This document shows, one piece after another, positions 26,133-35,380 of a stretch of DNA of 64,000 bases. The stretch covers positions 62,001 to 126,000 of the forward strand of contig NZ_JAQTXM010000013.1 in the NCBI RefSeq assembly GCF_028688795.1, written 5' to 3'. Positions within the stretch are counted from its first letter, which is position 1, and each line of letters opens with the position of its first letter. Position numbers and translations under genes: made by a program. The DNA is from Rhodoferax sp. (GTDB taxonomy: Bacteria; Pseudomonadota; Gammaproteobacteria; Burkholderiales; Burkholderiaceae_C). The notes under the pieces are model-generated. The model was not told where the DNA came from, made no database searches, and saw only the letters and a program-made list of their open reading frames with translations.

Positions 26133-27197
26133 TCATCGTGTGCTGCCAAAGATATGCCAGACCGCAATGAACATGGCGGCAATCAGTGGGCCCAGCACAA
26201 AACCATTGACGCCAAACACCGCCATGCCGCCCAGCGTGGTGATCATCACCACATAGTCGGGCATGCGGGTGTCTTTGCCCACCAGAATAGGCCGCAGCAG
26301 GTTGTCCACCAAGCCAATGACCAACACGCCGTAGGCCATGAGCGCTAAACCCTGCCAAATGGCACCAGTGGACAGCAGGTAAAAGGCTACCGGCAGCCAC
26401 ACCAAGGCCGCGCCAATGGCCGGCAAGAGTGACAGGGCTGCCATCACCACGGCCCAAAGCAAGGCGCCGCCAATGCCAAGAAACCAGAAGGCCAGCCCGC
26501 CCAAGGCACCTTGAATGGCGGCTACCAACAAGTTGCCTTTGACCGTGGCACGCACCACCGTGGCAAACTTTTCCCAAAGCTGTTGTTTGTGGGGGGGCGC
26601 CAGCGCAATCACCTGCCCAATCGCCCGCAACACGGTGTTGCCATCGCGGATCAGGAAAAAGGCCAAGTACAGCGCAATGAACAGGCTGACCACAAACTGG
26701 AATGTGTTTTGCCCAATATTGAACACCTGGGTGGCGGCAAACTCAGAACCCTGAGCCATGGCCGTGGTGATGCGGCGTTGCAGGGTGTTGAAGCTGACCA
26801 GTCCCAGGCGGTCCAGCACGGCTGTGACCCAGTCGGGCAGTTGGTCAAAAATGTGACGGAAATACTTCGCCGGGTTGACCTCGCCAGACTGCAGGCGCAG
26901 GTAAATGCTGGAGGTTTCCTGCGCCAGGGCAACCATGACCAGCGTGGCGGGCAAAACCACAATCAGGATCACAACCGCCATGGTGCACAGCGCGGCCAGC
27001 GTGGGCCGGCGGCCCATCCGCACCAGCAACCAGCGGTACAGCGGCGTAAACAGCAACGCCAGAATCACGCCCCACATGATGGCCGCATAAAACGGCAACA
27101 AAATGACGACCAGCGCTGCCGAAGCAGCCACCAGCAGGGGTAAAAGTGCCCGGTTTGGATTTGGGTTTGGGTTGGGTGAGGTTGGGGTGATGTTCAC
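26133..27197 (-). CDS. AI-2E / PerM-family transporter
   Basis: The 354-residue protein has about seven to eight hydrophobic helices and the family pattern: paired helices at the N-terminus (LLPLLVAASAALVVILLPFYAAIMWGVILALLF), a soluble mid region with QLPDWV..., and IALYLAFFLIRDG...VRATVKGNLLVAAIQGALGGLAFW. Members export autoinducer-2 (TqsA) or act as Na+/H+ antiporters; which applies here cannot be told. The first residues are a repeated PNPNPNPN stretch. It sits 57 bases upstream of cbpA on the same strand. Confidence 0.85.
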   Translation of the reverse strand: MNITPTSPNPNPNPNRALLPLLVAASAALVVILLPFYAAIMWGVILALLFTPLYRWLLVRMGRRPTLAALCTMAVVILIVVLPATLVMVALAQETSSIYLRLQSGEVNPAKYFRHIFDQLPDWVTAVLDRLGLVSFNTLQRRITTAMAQGSEFAATQVFNIGQNTFQFVVSLFIALYLAFFLIRDGNTVLRAIGQVIALAPPHKQQLWEKFATVVRATVKGNLLVAAIQGALGGLAFWFLGIGGALLWAVVMAALSLLPAIGAALVWLPVAFYLLSTGAIWQGLALMAYGVLVIGLVDNLLRPILVGKDTRMPDYVVMITTLGGMAVFGVNGFVLGPLIAAMFIAVWHIFGSTR

Positions 27198-27247
27198 GCC
27201 AAGCCTTTAGTTGATTGACTGGCTTAGCATGTTACGGAGCTAGCGGT

Positions 27248-27529
27248 TCAGCGGCGGCCCCGGCTGGAGCTCAGCAGACCAACCAGTGCCATCAGCGCCG
27301 CACCGGTGGCAGCAGCGATCAGGATCGACTTCACTGGCTCATGCTTGATGTAGCTGATGGTGCTGTCAGACGCATGACCAGCCTTCAGACGCAATTGGTG
27401 CGAGGTGTCCAGCACGCTTTCCAGCGCGTTGTTGGCCAGGTGCTGGGTGGCTTTGAGAGCTTGGTCTGCAGCATGCGAGGTCTGGTCGATCAGGTTGTTG
27501 GATTTGTCAGCGAGTGTGTTGTTAAACAT
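27248..27529 (-). CDS. DUF883 (ElaB/YqjD)-type small membrane protein
   Basis: A 93-residue protein with an amphipathic helical first part (QTSHAADQALKATQHLANNALESVLDTSHQLRLKAG) and a C-terminal membrane helix followed by RGRR. This is the ElaB/YqjD layout, a family of inner-membrane proteins that bind stationary-phase ribosomes in E. coli. AAGGA precedes the start. It is downstream of the DUF1328 gene and upstream of the AI-2E permease gene on the same strand. Confidence 0.85.
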   Translation of the reverse strand: MFNNTLADKSNNLIDQTSHAADQALKATQHLANNALESVLDTSHQLRLKAGHASDSTISYIKHEPVKSILIAAATGAALMALVGLLSSSRGRR

Positions 27530-27599
27530 GTTGAGTCCTTGAAGTGGTTGGATAAAAAAGAGAGATCCGACGGGTATCGACCAGCGTGGTGACGCTGCC

Positions 27600-27764
27600 T
27601 TAACCCTTTTTGATCAGTCCGAACAAAAAACTGGCAACGGCCAAGATCAAAAAGATAAAGAACAGAATCTTGGCAATGCCTACCGCACCGGCAGCAATGC
27701 CACCAAAGCCGAACAGTGCGGCAATCAAGGCGATGACGAAAAATACAACGGCATAGTGCAGCAT
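27600..27764 (-). CDS. DUF1328 small membrane protein
   Basis: The 54-residue frame from the ATG at 27764 reads [20 protein letters not shown] and continues with a second hydrophobic helix and the end GLIKKG, the standard DUF1328 (YtjA) pattern: two helices joined by a Gly-rich turn. Such proteins are common stress-induced small membrane proteins of unknown role. The longer frame that starts farther upstream has no family sequence and contains the regulatory motif. Confidence 0.9.
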   Translation of the reverse strand: MLHYAVVFFVIALIAALFGFGGIAAGAVGIAKILFFIFLILAVASFLFGLIKKG

Positions 27765-27848
27765 GGGGGTACTCCTTGATAAATAGGGTAGCGGCCCAAC
27801 ACAATATTGGACCCGCATGACTGCACGATACGTGGATGTAAAGGCTGC

Positions 27849-27866
27849 GTCCGTTCGCTGGCGCAC
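27849..27866 (-). promoter_or_regulatory. Shared stress-gene upstream motif, copy 4
   Basis: Minus strand GTGCGCCAGCGAACGGAC matches the motif at 14 of 18 bases and lies 85 bases ahead of the DUF1328 start, pointing toward it. Confidence 0.4.
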
Positions 27867-27921
27867 ACAGCGTGCTGGGTTGGTTAAACGGCCAGGACGC
27901 GTCTGTGAGTCAGCCAGTCGC

Positions 27922-30312
27922 CTATGGCTGGGTGCTTTGCTGGCGTACAAACCGGTCAAATTCATCGGCCGGCAGAGGGCGGCTAAAGTAATAGCCCTGC
28001 ACCTCGTCACATCCCTGCAGGTGCAGGTAGGCCAACTGGTCCGCGGTTTCCACCCCTTCAGCGATGGTTTTCAGCCCCAGGCTACTGGCCAGGTTGATGA
28101 TGGCGGTGACGATGGCCTTGTCATCTGCGTCTTCGTTGAGGTCGTGCACAAATGATTGATCGATCTTGAGCTTGTAAACCTTGAATTTTTTCAGGTAGCT
28201 CAGGCTGGAATAGCCGGTACCAAAGTCATCAATCGACATGCGTATGCCACGTTCATGCAGTCGGTTCATGACCGCAATGGCGTGCAGCGGGTTTTCCATG
28301 GCGGTGGCCTCGGTCAGCTCCAGCTCCAGGTATTCGTGGGACAACTCGGCTTCGTCCAGAATGCGGGCAACCAGCTCGGGCAAGTTGGGGTGACGAAACT
28401 GCACCGCCGACAGGTTGACCGCCATGACCATGGGCGGCAGCCCGCCCTTGATCCAACTGCGCAACTGCGAGACCGCCGTGCGCAGCACCCACTCACCAAT
28501 GGCCAGAATTTGCCCACTTTCTTCAGCCAGCGGTATGAACTCTGCTGGCGAAATGGGACCCAATTCAGGCTGGTGCCAACGCAACAGGGCCTCGGCGCCC
28601 ATCACCCGGCCATCTTTCATGGCCACTTGCGGCTGGTAGTGCAGGTGCAGTTCATTGCGCGCCAGTGCATGGTGCAAGGCATTGACCAATTGCAGGCTGC
28701 GGGCCGAATTGGCCTGCATTTCCTGGGTAAAAAAACGGAAATCGTTGCGGGCAGCGCGCTTGACACGGTACATGGCCGTGTCCGCATTTTTGGACAGGGT
28801 CTCAAAGTCTTCACCATCGTCCGGGTACATGGCGATGCCAATTGAGATCGTTGTCACCAGCTCGTAGGCTTCAATTTGCGTGGGCCGTGCCGCCGCAGCG
28901 ATCAGCTTGACAGCCACTTGCCGCGCCCCTTCCTGGTCGGTGCCGGGTAGCAGCAAGATGAACTCATCGCCCCCCATGCGCGACAAGGTGTCTTCTTCAC
29001 GCAGAGTGCTTTTGAGGCGACCCGCCACCGCCAACAGCAATTGGTCTCCCACACTGTGGCCCAGCGTGTCGTTGATGTTTTTGAAGTGGTCAATGTCCAG
29101 AAACATCAGGGTCATGGCCTCGCCATTGCGCTGGGCCAGGTTCAAGGCTGACTTGAAGCGGCTTTGCAACTGGGTGCGGTTGGGCAGCCCGGTGAGCTGG
29201 TCAAACAGGGCCAGCTGCTCAATCTGCGCGTCGGCACGGCGTTTTTCCGTCATGTCGCGGGTGATGGTCAAAATGCAATCTACGTCCTTGAAACGCACCA
29301 CTTCGGCAGACATCAAGCCATGGCAGATGCTGCCGTCTTTGCGCACAAAATCTGCCTCAAGGTTTTGGCAGCGGCCATCGCGGCGCAGGCTATCAACCAG
29401 TCGTTGGCGATCAGCCGGGCTGCGCCAAATGTTGAGTTCTATCGCCGTTTTGCCCACCACCTCGGCATGGGTCCAGCCAGTAATGCGCTCAAAGCCATGG
29501 TTGACATCGAGGTAAAGGCCATCGGTTTTGCGTGTGATGTTGACGGCATCCGGGCTGGTTTGAAAGGCTTTGCGGTAGCGCTCCTCGCTGTCGCGCAGGG
29601 CGTCTAGCGTCTGGACGCGTTGGGCCTCATCGACAAAACGGTCGAGGGCAAAACTGATGTCCATCGCCATTTCCAGTAGCAGTTGCTGCGCAGCGTCATC
29701 AAACGCGTTTTTTGTGCTGGCATAAACCGAAAACAGGCCAATGGTTTCACCTTTGCGATTGAGCGGGATGGCGGCCGATGCGCCCCAGCCAAATTCAGCA
29801 CCACGCGCATGCCATGGTTGGGTTGCCGGGTCGTTCTGAAAATCCTGGCACCAACAGGGCTGGTTTTGCCGAATGGCAATGCCTGTTGGGCCCTGTCCCT
29901 GCGCCAGGGTGGGGTCTACCGACAACTCCAGCCCTTCCAGGTAATCAACGCCCGCGCCAAAGGATGCCACCGGTTTGACGCAGCCATCGGCCTTGTCCAC
30001 CACCCCAATCCAGGCCATCTTCATGCCGCCGAAGTTCACCGCGTCCCGGCACAGGATGGGAAACAACTCGGCCGTGTTGTTGCACCGCACAATGGCCTGG
30101 TTGCATTGACTTAAAGCCGCATAGAGCCTGGAGATTCGCTCAACTTTTTGCTCGGCGAGTTTGCGGTCTTTGACATCGCGCGACAGCGCATTGATCTGGG
30201 TGTTCAAATTGTCTTGCAGGGCGCGTGCGCGCTGGGTGTTCACCATTGCCTGTCGTGCCAGCAACGCCAGCAAGAAGCCAATCAGCAAACCGAGCGTCAG
30301 CGTCACGTCCAT
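27922..30312 (-). CDS. GAF-PAS-GGDEF-EAL cyclic-di-GMP protein
   Basis: A 796-residue protein: one N-terminal membrane helix ([18 protein letters not shown]), a coiled segment, GAF domain (about 65-225), PAS domain (about 245-365), GGDEF (about 380-535; RMGGDEF intact, with RxxD I-site REED) and EAL (about 555-790; [24 protein letters not shown]). Both catalytic sites look complete. The gene follows the LuxR-type response regulator gene by 83 bases on the same strand, so the permease-kinase system may include it as an output. AAGGAG precedes the start. Confidence 0.9.
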   Translation of the reverse strand: MDVTLTLGLLIGFLLALLARQAMVNTQRARALQDNLNTQINALSRDVKDRKLAEQKVERISRLYAALSQCNQAIVRCNNTAELFPILCRDAVNFGGMKMAWIGVVDKADGCVKPVASFGAGVDYLEGLELSVDPTLAQGQGPTGIAIRQNQPCWCQDFQNDPATQPWHARGAEFGWGASAAIPLNRKGETIGLFSVYASTKNAFDDAAQQLLLEMAMDISFALDRFVDEAQRVQTLDALRDSEERYRKAFQTSPDAVNITRKTDGLYLDVNHGFERITGWTHAEVVGKTAIELNIWRSPADRQRLVDSLRRDGRCQNLEADFVRKDGSICHGLMSAEVVRFKDVDCILTITRDMTEKRRADAQIEQLALFDQLTGLPNRTQLQSRFKSALNLAQRNGEAMTLMFLDIDHFKNINDTLGHSVGDQLLLAVAGRLKSTLREEDTLSRMGGDEFILLLPGTDQEGARQVAVKLIAAAARPTQIEAYELVTTISIGIAMYPDDGEDFETLSKNADTAMYRVKRAARNDFRFFTQEMQANSARSLQLVNALHHALARNELHLHYQPQVAMKDGRVMGAEALLRWHQPELGPISPAEFIPLAEESGQILAIGEWVLRTAVSQLRSWIKGGLPPMVMAVNLSAVQFRHPNLPELVARILDEAELSHEYLELELTEATAMENPLHAIAVMNRLHERGIRMSIDDFGTGYSSLSYLKKFKVYKLKIDQSFVHDLNEDADDKAIVTAIINLASSLGLKTIAEGVETADQLAYLHLQGCDEVQGYYFSRPLPADEFDRFVRQQSTQP

Positions 30313-30395
30313 AACAATACAACTCCTTGACTATTCTGGGGTGTTGATTACCCCATGCTTAAAAGGGTTATTGTCGATGCTTTTTTCAGTTTAAG

Positions 30396-31364
30396 TTAGG
30401 CCTCAAGTTGCAACTGCAATTGCCGCAGGCGCCGCATCACCATGCCGGCTGCGGCGGTGCGGGTTTCCACCCCGAGCTTGGCAAAAATGCGCTCCAGATG
30501 TTTTTTGACCGTCATTGGGCTGCTGCCCAGAATGTCGCCAATGTCGCGGTTGATCTTGCCCTTGACCACCCAGTACAGCACCTCGGCTTCTTTCGGGGTG
30601 AGCTTGAAGCTCAGGGCAATGGCGTCAATCACGCTTTCATCTGACACCTCTTGCATGATGATGAGCCAGTCGCCACCGCCCTCGCTGTCGCCAATTTGCT
30701 GGTGCAGGCGAAAGCTCAGCCGCCGGGCGTCTTGCTCAACGCTCAGGCGGGGCGGCTCAATGCCGATCAGGCCGAGTGCCACATGACGCCTGAGCCATTG
30801 CAGCACCGGGATCGGCGTGGTGGGGGCGTCGGTACCGTAGTAGCGCTGCAGCAGGTCGCGCGCCAGCGGGGTTTGCCACATCAGGCGGCCATCACTCACC
30901 CGTACCGTGATGCTGGCGTAACCGAAGGCATCCAGCGCGCTGCGTGCCTGGCGCCGCTCCCGCGCGCTTTGCAGGTGCACGGCCATGCGCGCCAGCACTT
31001 CCTTGGGTTTGATGGGTTTGGTGACATAGTCCACGCCGCCAGCGTCCAGTGCGGCCACCAGATGCTCGGTCTCGGTCAGGCCGGTCATGAAGATGATGGG
31101 AATGTGCGCCGTTTGTGGTGAGGCCTTGAGCTGGCGCGCCACCTCAAAACCGTCCATGCCAGGCATCATGGCATCCAGCAACACGATGTCGGGCAGGGCT
31201 TGCGCAACCCGTTGCAGGGCCGCTGCGCCACTTAAGGCCACCAGCACGGTGTAGCCGGACTCATCCAGTGCGTCGTGCAGCATGGACAGGTTGTCGGGTA
31301 CATCGTCCACGATCAGCACCAGGTCGCTGTTGGCACGGTCCAGGGTTTTGTCAAGATGGGGCAT
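30396..31364 (-). CDS. LuxR-family response regulator partner of the permease-kinase
   Basis: The 322-residue protein has a receiver domain (residues 15-135) with Asp64 in IVLLDAMMPGMDGF and Lys116 in DYVTKPI, a middle region of about 120 residues with no family I can name, and a LuxR-type helix-turn-helix (about 250-315: LTPKEAEVLYWVVKGKINRDIGDIL..TVKKHLERIFAKLGV). It starts 32 bases after the permease-kinase gene, so they form one operon. Its likely targets are the divergent urease operon or its own operon; this is inferred from position. Confidence 0.92.
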   Translation of the reverse strand: MPHLDKTLDRANSDLVLIVDDVPDNLSMLHDALDESGYTVLVALSGAAALQRVAQALPDIVLLDAMMPGMDGFEVARQLKASPQTAHIPIIFMTGLTETEHLVAALDAGGVDYVTKPIKPKEVLARMAVHLQSARERRQARSALDAFGYASITVRVSDGRLMWQTPLARDLLQRYYGTDAPTTPIPVLQWLRRHVALGLIGIEPPRLSVEQDARRLSFRLHQQIGDSEGGGDWLIIMQEVSDESVIDAIALSFKLTPKEAEVLYWVVKGKINRDIGDILGSSPMTVKKHLERIFAKLGVETRTAAAGMVMRRLRQLQLQLEA

Positions 31365-31396
31365 GGCAGGTGCAAAAAGGTGTCATTGTGTGCCCG

Positions 31397-34300
31397 TTAG
31401 TCGGTGATGGCGGCCTGTGTCAGCTCGTCGCGCATGGTCTCAAACTGAAACTGGCGGGCCAGTTCGCGCATGTGGGCGAGAAAGGGCGCGTGCATTGGTT
31501 GTGCGATCTGCAAGTCATCAAGCTGGTTCAGGATGCCGCGGTAGTAGCCTAGGTTGACCATCTCAAGCAAGGCCTGCAGGTGTTCGGCTTGTGGGTGGCT
31601 CATTGCGGGTGAGGGCGTGGGCGGCAGGGTGGTTGGGCTGGTGTCAAGCCAGCTGAGGTGCAGGCGCTGTTCAAGCCAGTCCAGCAGGTCGGTGTGGCGC
31701 ACTGGTTTCAAAATGAAGTCTTCACTGGGAACGCCCACGGCGTTGTCCAGGCCACGGTCAAAGGCATTGGCCGACACGATGGCGATGTTGGGGTGCCAGT
31801 CAGGGTTGAGTTGGTTCAATTCGCGGATGCGGCGAATGGTCTCCCAGCCGTCGATGCCGGGCATGGCCAGGTCCATCAGAATCACGTCTGGCTGCAAGCC
31901 TGCGGCCAGCAGGTCAAGGCAGTCATGGCCGCTGGCGGCGGTGCGCACCTCAAAACCAATGGGCTGCAGCACCTGGCTCAGCAGTTCGCGGTCCGCGGCT
32001 TCGTTGTCAACCACCAGAATGCGCCGGCGCGGCCCGCTGTAGCCTACGCGTGGCCGGCGCACAAAAAACCGGTTTTGGTGCTTTGAGGCGGGCGAGTACA
32101 CGGTGCTGCCCAGGGGCATGCGCACCTCAGGTAAAAACAACTTGACCTTGAACACCGAACCGATGCCAGGCGTGCTGGTGACGGTCATCTCGCCTCCCAT
32201 CAAATCGGTCAACATTTTGGCAATGGTCAGGCCCATGCCGGCACCGGGGGCTGACCCCGCTGCACTTTGGGTGCGGGCAAAAGGCTCAAAAATGAAGTCA
32301 AGCTCTTGCGCGGTCAGGCCAGGGCCGGTGTCTTCGATGTCGATTACCGCCATTTCTCGGGCGTAGCGCACGCGCATGAGCACCTGGCCTTTTGTGGTGA
32401 ATTTGATGGCATTGCCCAGCAGATTGATCAAGATTTGACGTACCCGCTTTTCATCGGCCCGCACCACGGGTGGCAATACATTGGCCATATCGCACTGAAA
32501 AGACAGCCCTTTGGCCAGCGCCTCTAGTTCAAACAGGCTGGCAATGTCTCCGACCAGCTCGGCAAAGGGCATGGGTTTGACGTTGAGAGTGAGTTTGCCG
32601 CTCTCAATGTGCGCGATGTCCAGCGTGCCCTCAATCAGTGACAGCAAATGTTCGCCGCCGCGCTTGATCACCGCCACCGCCTGTTTTCGGTGCGCCGGGA
32701 TGCTGTCATCCTCGCCCATCAGCTGCGCGTAGCCCAGAATGCTGTTGAGTGGGGTGCGCAGCTCATGGCTGATGGCGCTGATGTAGCGGCTCTTGGCCTG
32801 GTTGGCCTGGTCCGCCGCCTGGCGCGCCTGTTCTGCCACCTGTTTGGCCTGTTGCAGGGCTTCGTCGGTTTGGCGGTGCAGTTCAATTTCACGCAGCAGC
32901 AGCTTGGTTTGCCGGTTGGATTCGTCCTGTGCCACGCGTCGGCTCTGGTGCGCCAACACGCCCCACCAGGCCACCAGGCCGGCAATCAATATCAGCGCTG
33001 CGTAGGCTTTGACAAAGCCCGAGCGCAGCGTTTCAACTGAGGCCCGCAGCATCTGGGGGTCGAAAATTGACTGGACCAGGGCCCGCTTTTCCTGGTGGTA
33101 AAGCAAGCCAAACACGGCTGCCAGCAGTGGTGCAATCACCAGCATCAGCAGCAAAAAGTAGCCCAAGCCCTTGTCCAGATGGGGCCAACTGCGCTGCGGC
33201 AACAACCAGCGTAGCGCGCCAGACCATTGCGCTCCCAAGCTGGCGTGTGGTTTGCACAGGTCGCCGCAGCGGGCATCGAGCGTGCAGCACAGCGAGCAAA
33301 TGGCGCCTTGGTAAGCGGGGCAGTGCGCCATGTCAGGCGCTTCGTAGTCGCGCTCGCAAATGACGCAGCGGCTGACGCTGTAGCGCTGGTACCTGTCAGG
33401 GTCTTGGGCTGGCGTTTGTGGCCGTGCAAGGTAGTATTTGCCGCCAGTAGCCCAGGCGATCAGTGGGGTGGCGATGAGCGCCGTGCCCATGGCAATCAGT
33501 GCTGAAAACGCCTGCGCCATGGGCCCGAAAAAGCCAAGGTGGGCTGCTACTGACAGGGCCGATGCAAGCGCCATGGAACCCACTCCGACCGGGTTGATGT
33601 CATACAGGTGTGCCCGCTTGAACTCAATGCCTTTGGGGCTCAGGCCCAGCGGCTTGTTGATGACCAGGTCAGCCACCACGGTCATCATCCAGGCAATGGC
33701 AATGTTGGAATACAGCCCCAACACATCACCCAGCGCCTGAAACACGTTCATTTCCATCAGCATGAAAGCAATTAACGTGTTGAACACCACCCACACCACG
33801 CGCCCGGGGTGGCTGTGCGTCAGCCGCGAGAAAAAGTTGCTCCAAGCCAGCGACCCGGCGTACGCGTTGGTGACGTTGATCTTGAGTTGCGACACCACCA
33901 CGAACAGCGCGGTGGCCGCCACCGCCCAGCGGTAGTCCATAAACACGTATTCATATGCAGCCAGGTACATCTGGTTGGGGTCAAGCGCCCGGTCTGTCGG
34001 CACCGCGTGGCTGATGGCCAGATAAGCCAACAGCACGCCGCCGAGCATTTTGAGCACACCCACCAGCACCCAACCGGGGCCGCCCACCAGTACGCTGGCC
34101 CACCAGCGCCTGCGGTTTGCGCGGGTAAGAGCTGGCATGAAGCGCAAATAATCAGCTTGCTCGCCCATTTGAGTCATCAAGGCCACCCCCACGGTGAGGG
34201 CTGCACCAAACAAGGGCAGGCTAAAGGCGTTTGATGCCCCTTTGTCCCCAACATAGTGCATTACGCCGGCAAACGCGGTGGGTTCTTTCCAAAGCACAAA

Positions 34301-34918
34301 GCCAAACGGCAGCAGCCACATCAACAGCCACAGCGGCTGTGTCCACACTTGCAGTCGGCTGATGGTCGACACCCCATGGGTCACCAGCGGAATGACGGCC
34401 AACGCGCACAGCAGGTAGCCCCAGATGGGGGGAATGCCCAGCGCGAGTTCCAGTGCGTAGGCCATCACTGCGGCTTCCAGGGCAAAAAAGATGAAGGTGA
34501 ATGAGGCGTAAATCAGCGAGGTCAGCGTCGAGCCAATGTAGCCAAAACCCGCACCGCGGGTGAGCAAATCCATGTCCACCCCATATTTGGCAGCGTAAAT
34601 GCTGATGGGCAGGCCCGCCAGAAAAATGATCAACCCGGTGGCGAGAATCGCCCAGAACGCATTGGCAAAGCCATACCGCACCAGCAGCGTGGCACCGATT
34701 GCCTCCAATATCAAAAACGCAGCAGCACCCCCAAGCGCTGTCTGGGCTACACGCCATTCAGACCACTTTCTGAAACCCTGTGGGGCAAAACGCAGGGCAT
34801 AGTCCTCCATTGTTTCTGCTGCCACCCAGGCGTTGTAATCCCGGCGCACCAGCGTGATGCGCTGCGGCGCATGGGGTTCAGCTGCCGTTGTGGGCGTGGG
34901 GTGGGGCTCGGTGTTCAC
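31397..34918 (-). CDS. Hybrid histidine kinase with NCS1-type permease as sensor
   Basis: At 1173 residues, this joins a full transporter to a kinase. Residues about 30-505 are an NCS1 (cytosine/purine/allantoin permease) domain with about twelve helices and family landmarks GAGFGYIGSTLTSLIYASF, VSQLKINVTNAYAGSLAWSN and YDINPVGVGSM. Residues about 515-560 form a Cys-rich cluster (CVIC...HC...CSLCC...C...C), likely metal-binding. Two more helices (about 585-610, 645-665) and a coiled segment lead to HisKA (SHELRTP, His near 718), HATPase (NAIKF, DTGPGLT), and a receiver with Asp in ILMDLAMPGIDGW near 1016. A C-terminal helical region of about 75 residues follows. Transport or binding of a nucleobase-like solute would set kinase activity. 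Divergent from ureA. Confidence 0.9.
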   Translation of the reverse strand: MNTEPHPTPTTAAEPHAPQRITLVRRDYNAWVAAETMEDYALRFAPQGFRKWSEWRVAQTALGGAAAFLILEAIGATLLVRYGFANAFWAILATGLIIFLAGLPISIYAAKYGVDMDLLTRGAGFGYIGSTLTSLIYASFTFIFFALEAAVMAYALELALGIPPIWGYLLCALAVIPLVTHGVSTISRLQVWTQPLWLLMWLLPFGFVLWKEPTAFAGVMHYVGDKGASNAFSLPLFGAALTVGVALMTQMGEQADYLRFMPALTRANRRRWWASVLVGGPGWVLVGVLKMLGGVLLAYLAISHAVPTDRALDPNQMYLAAYEYVFMDYRWAVAATALFVVVSQLKINVTNAYAGSLAWSNFFSRLTHSHPGRVVWVVFNTLIAFMLMEMNVFQALGDVLGLYSNIAIAWMMTVVADLVINKPLGLSPKGIEFKRAHLYDINPVGVGSMALASALSVAAHLGFFGPMAQAFSALIAMGTALIATPLIAWATGGKYYLARPQTPAQDPDRYQRYSVSRCVICERDYEAPDMAHCPAYQGAICSLCCTLDARCGDLCKPHASLGAQWSGALRWLLPQRSWPHLDKGLGYFLLLMLVIAPLLAAVFGLLYHQEKRALVQSIFDPQMLRASVETLRSGFVKAYAALILIAGLVAWWGVLAHQSRRVAQDESNRQTKLLLREIELHRQTDEALQQAKQVAEQARQAADQANQAKSRYISAISHELRTPLNSILGYAQLMGEDDSIPAHRKQAVAVIKRGGEHLLSLIEGTLDIAHIESGKLTLNVKPMPFAELVGDIASLFELEALAKGLSFQCDMANVLPPVVRADEKRVRQILINLLGNAIKFTTKGQVLMRVRYAREMAVIDIEDTGPGLTAQELDFIFEPFARTQSAAGSAPGAGMGLTIAKMLTDLMGGEMTVTSTPGIGSVFKVKLFLPEVRMPLGSTVYSPASKHQNRFFVRRPRVGYSGPRRRILVVDNEAADRELLSQVLQPIGFEVRTAASGHDCLDLLAAGLQPDVILMDLAMPGIDGWETIRRIRELNQLNPDWHPNIAIVSANAFDRGLDNAVGVPSEDFILKPVRHTDLLDWLEQRLHLSWLDTSPTTLPPTPSPAMSHPQAEHLQALLEMVNLGYYRGILNQLDDLQIAQPMHAPFLAHMRELARQFQFETMRDELTQAAITD

Positions 34919-34948
34919 ATCTTGGAAGTGCAGTATTCATGCCACGGC

Positions 34949-34965
34949 TGAACCCATGCGGTTCA
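34949..34965. promoter_or_regulatory. Dyad TGAACC-N5-GGTTCA between permease-kinase and ureA
   Basis: A perfect 6-5-6 inverted repeat (TGAACC-CATGC-GGTTCA) in the 97-base divergent region, 31 bases upstream of the kinase start and 51 upstream of ureA. Position and symmetry fit an operator for one or both transcripts. The binding protein is unknown; the LuxR-type partner regulator is one candidate. Confidence 0.4.
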
Positions 34966-35015
34966 ATCCGCAGCGCACGTTGGGTATCAGGCACGGGATT
35001 TGCTGATGCAGCTAC

Positions 35016-35318
35016 ATGGAACTTACCCCAAGAGAAAAAGACAAGCTGCTCATCTTCACCGCTGGCCTGCTGGCCGAGCGCCGCAAGGCCCGTGGCTTGA
35101 AGCTGAATTACCCCGAGGCCTTGGCCCTGATCAGCGCTGCTGTCATGGAAGGTGCCCGCGACGGCCAAACTGTGGCCGAGCTGATGAGTTTCGGGCGCAC
35201 CCTGCTGACCCGCGCTGATGTGATGGACGGCATTGCCGAGATGATCCCCGACATTCAGGTAGAGGCCACGTTCCCTGACGGCACCAAACTGGTCACGGTG
35301 CACCAGCCGATTGTGTAG
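35016..35318 (+). CDS. ureA: Urease gamma subunit
   Basis: A 100-residue protein of full family length: [40 protein letters not shown], and the C-terminal [15 protein letters not shown]. Together with UreB and UreC it forms the urease core that hydrolyses urea to ammonia and carbamate in the cytoplasm. It is the first gene of the cluster here; ureD, which normally precedes it, is missing and its place is taken by the divergent permease-kinase gene. Confidence 0.97.
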   Translation: MELTPREKDKLLIFTAGLLAERRKARGLKLNYPEALALISAAVMEGARDGQTVAELMSFGRTLLTRADVMDGIAEMIPDIQVEATFPDGTKLVTVHQPIV

Positions 35319-35380
35319 CCGCCACTGTGGCGCTATTCTTCAAGTTTCGTCACATTTTTAGTTCAAGGAACTCACCCATC

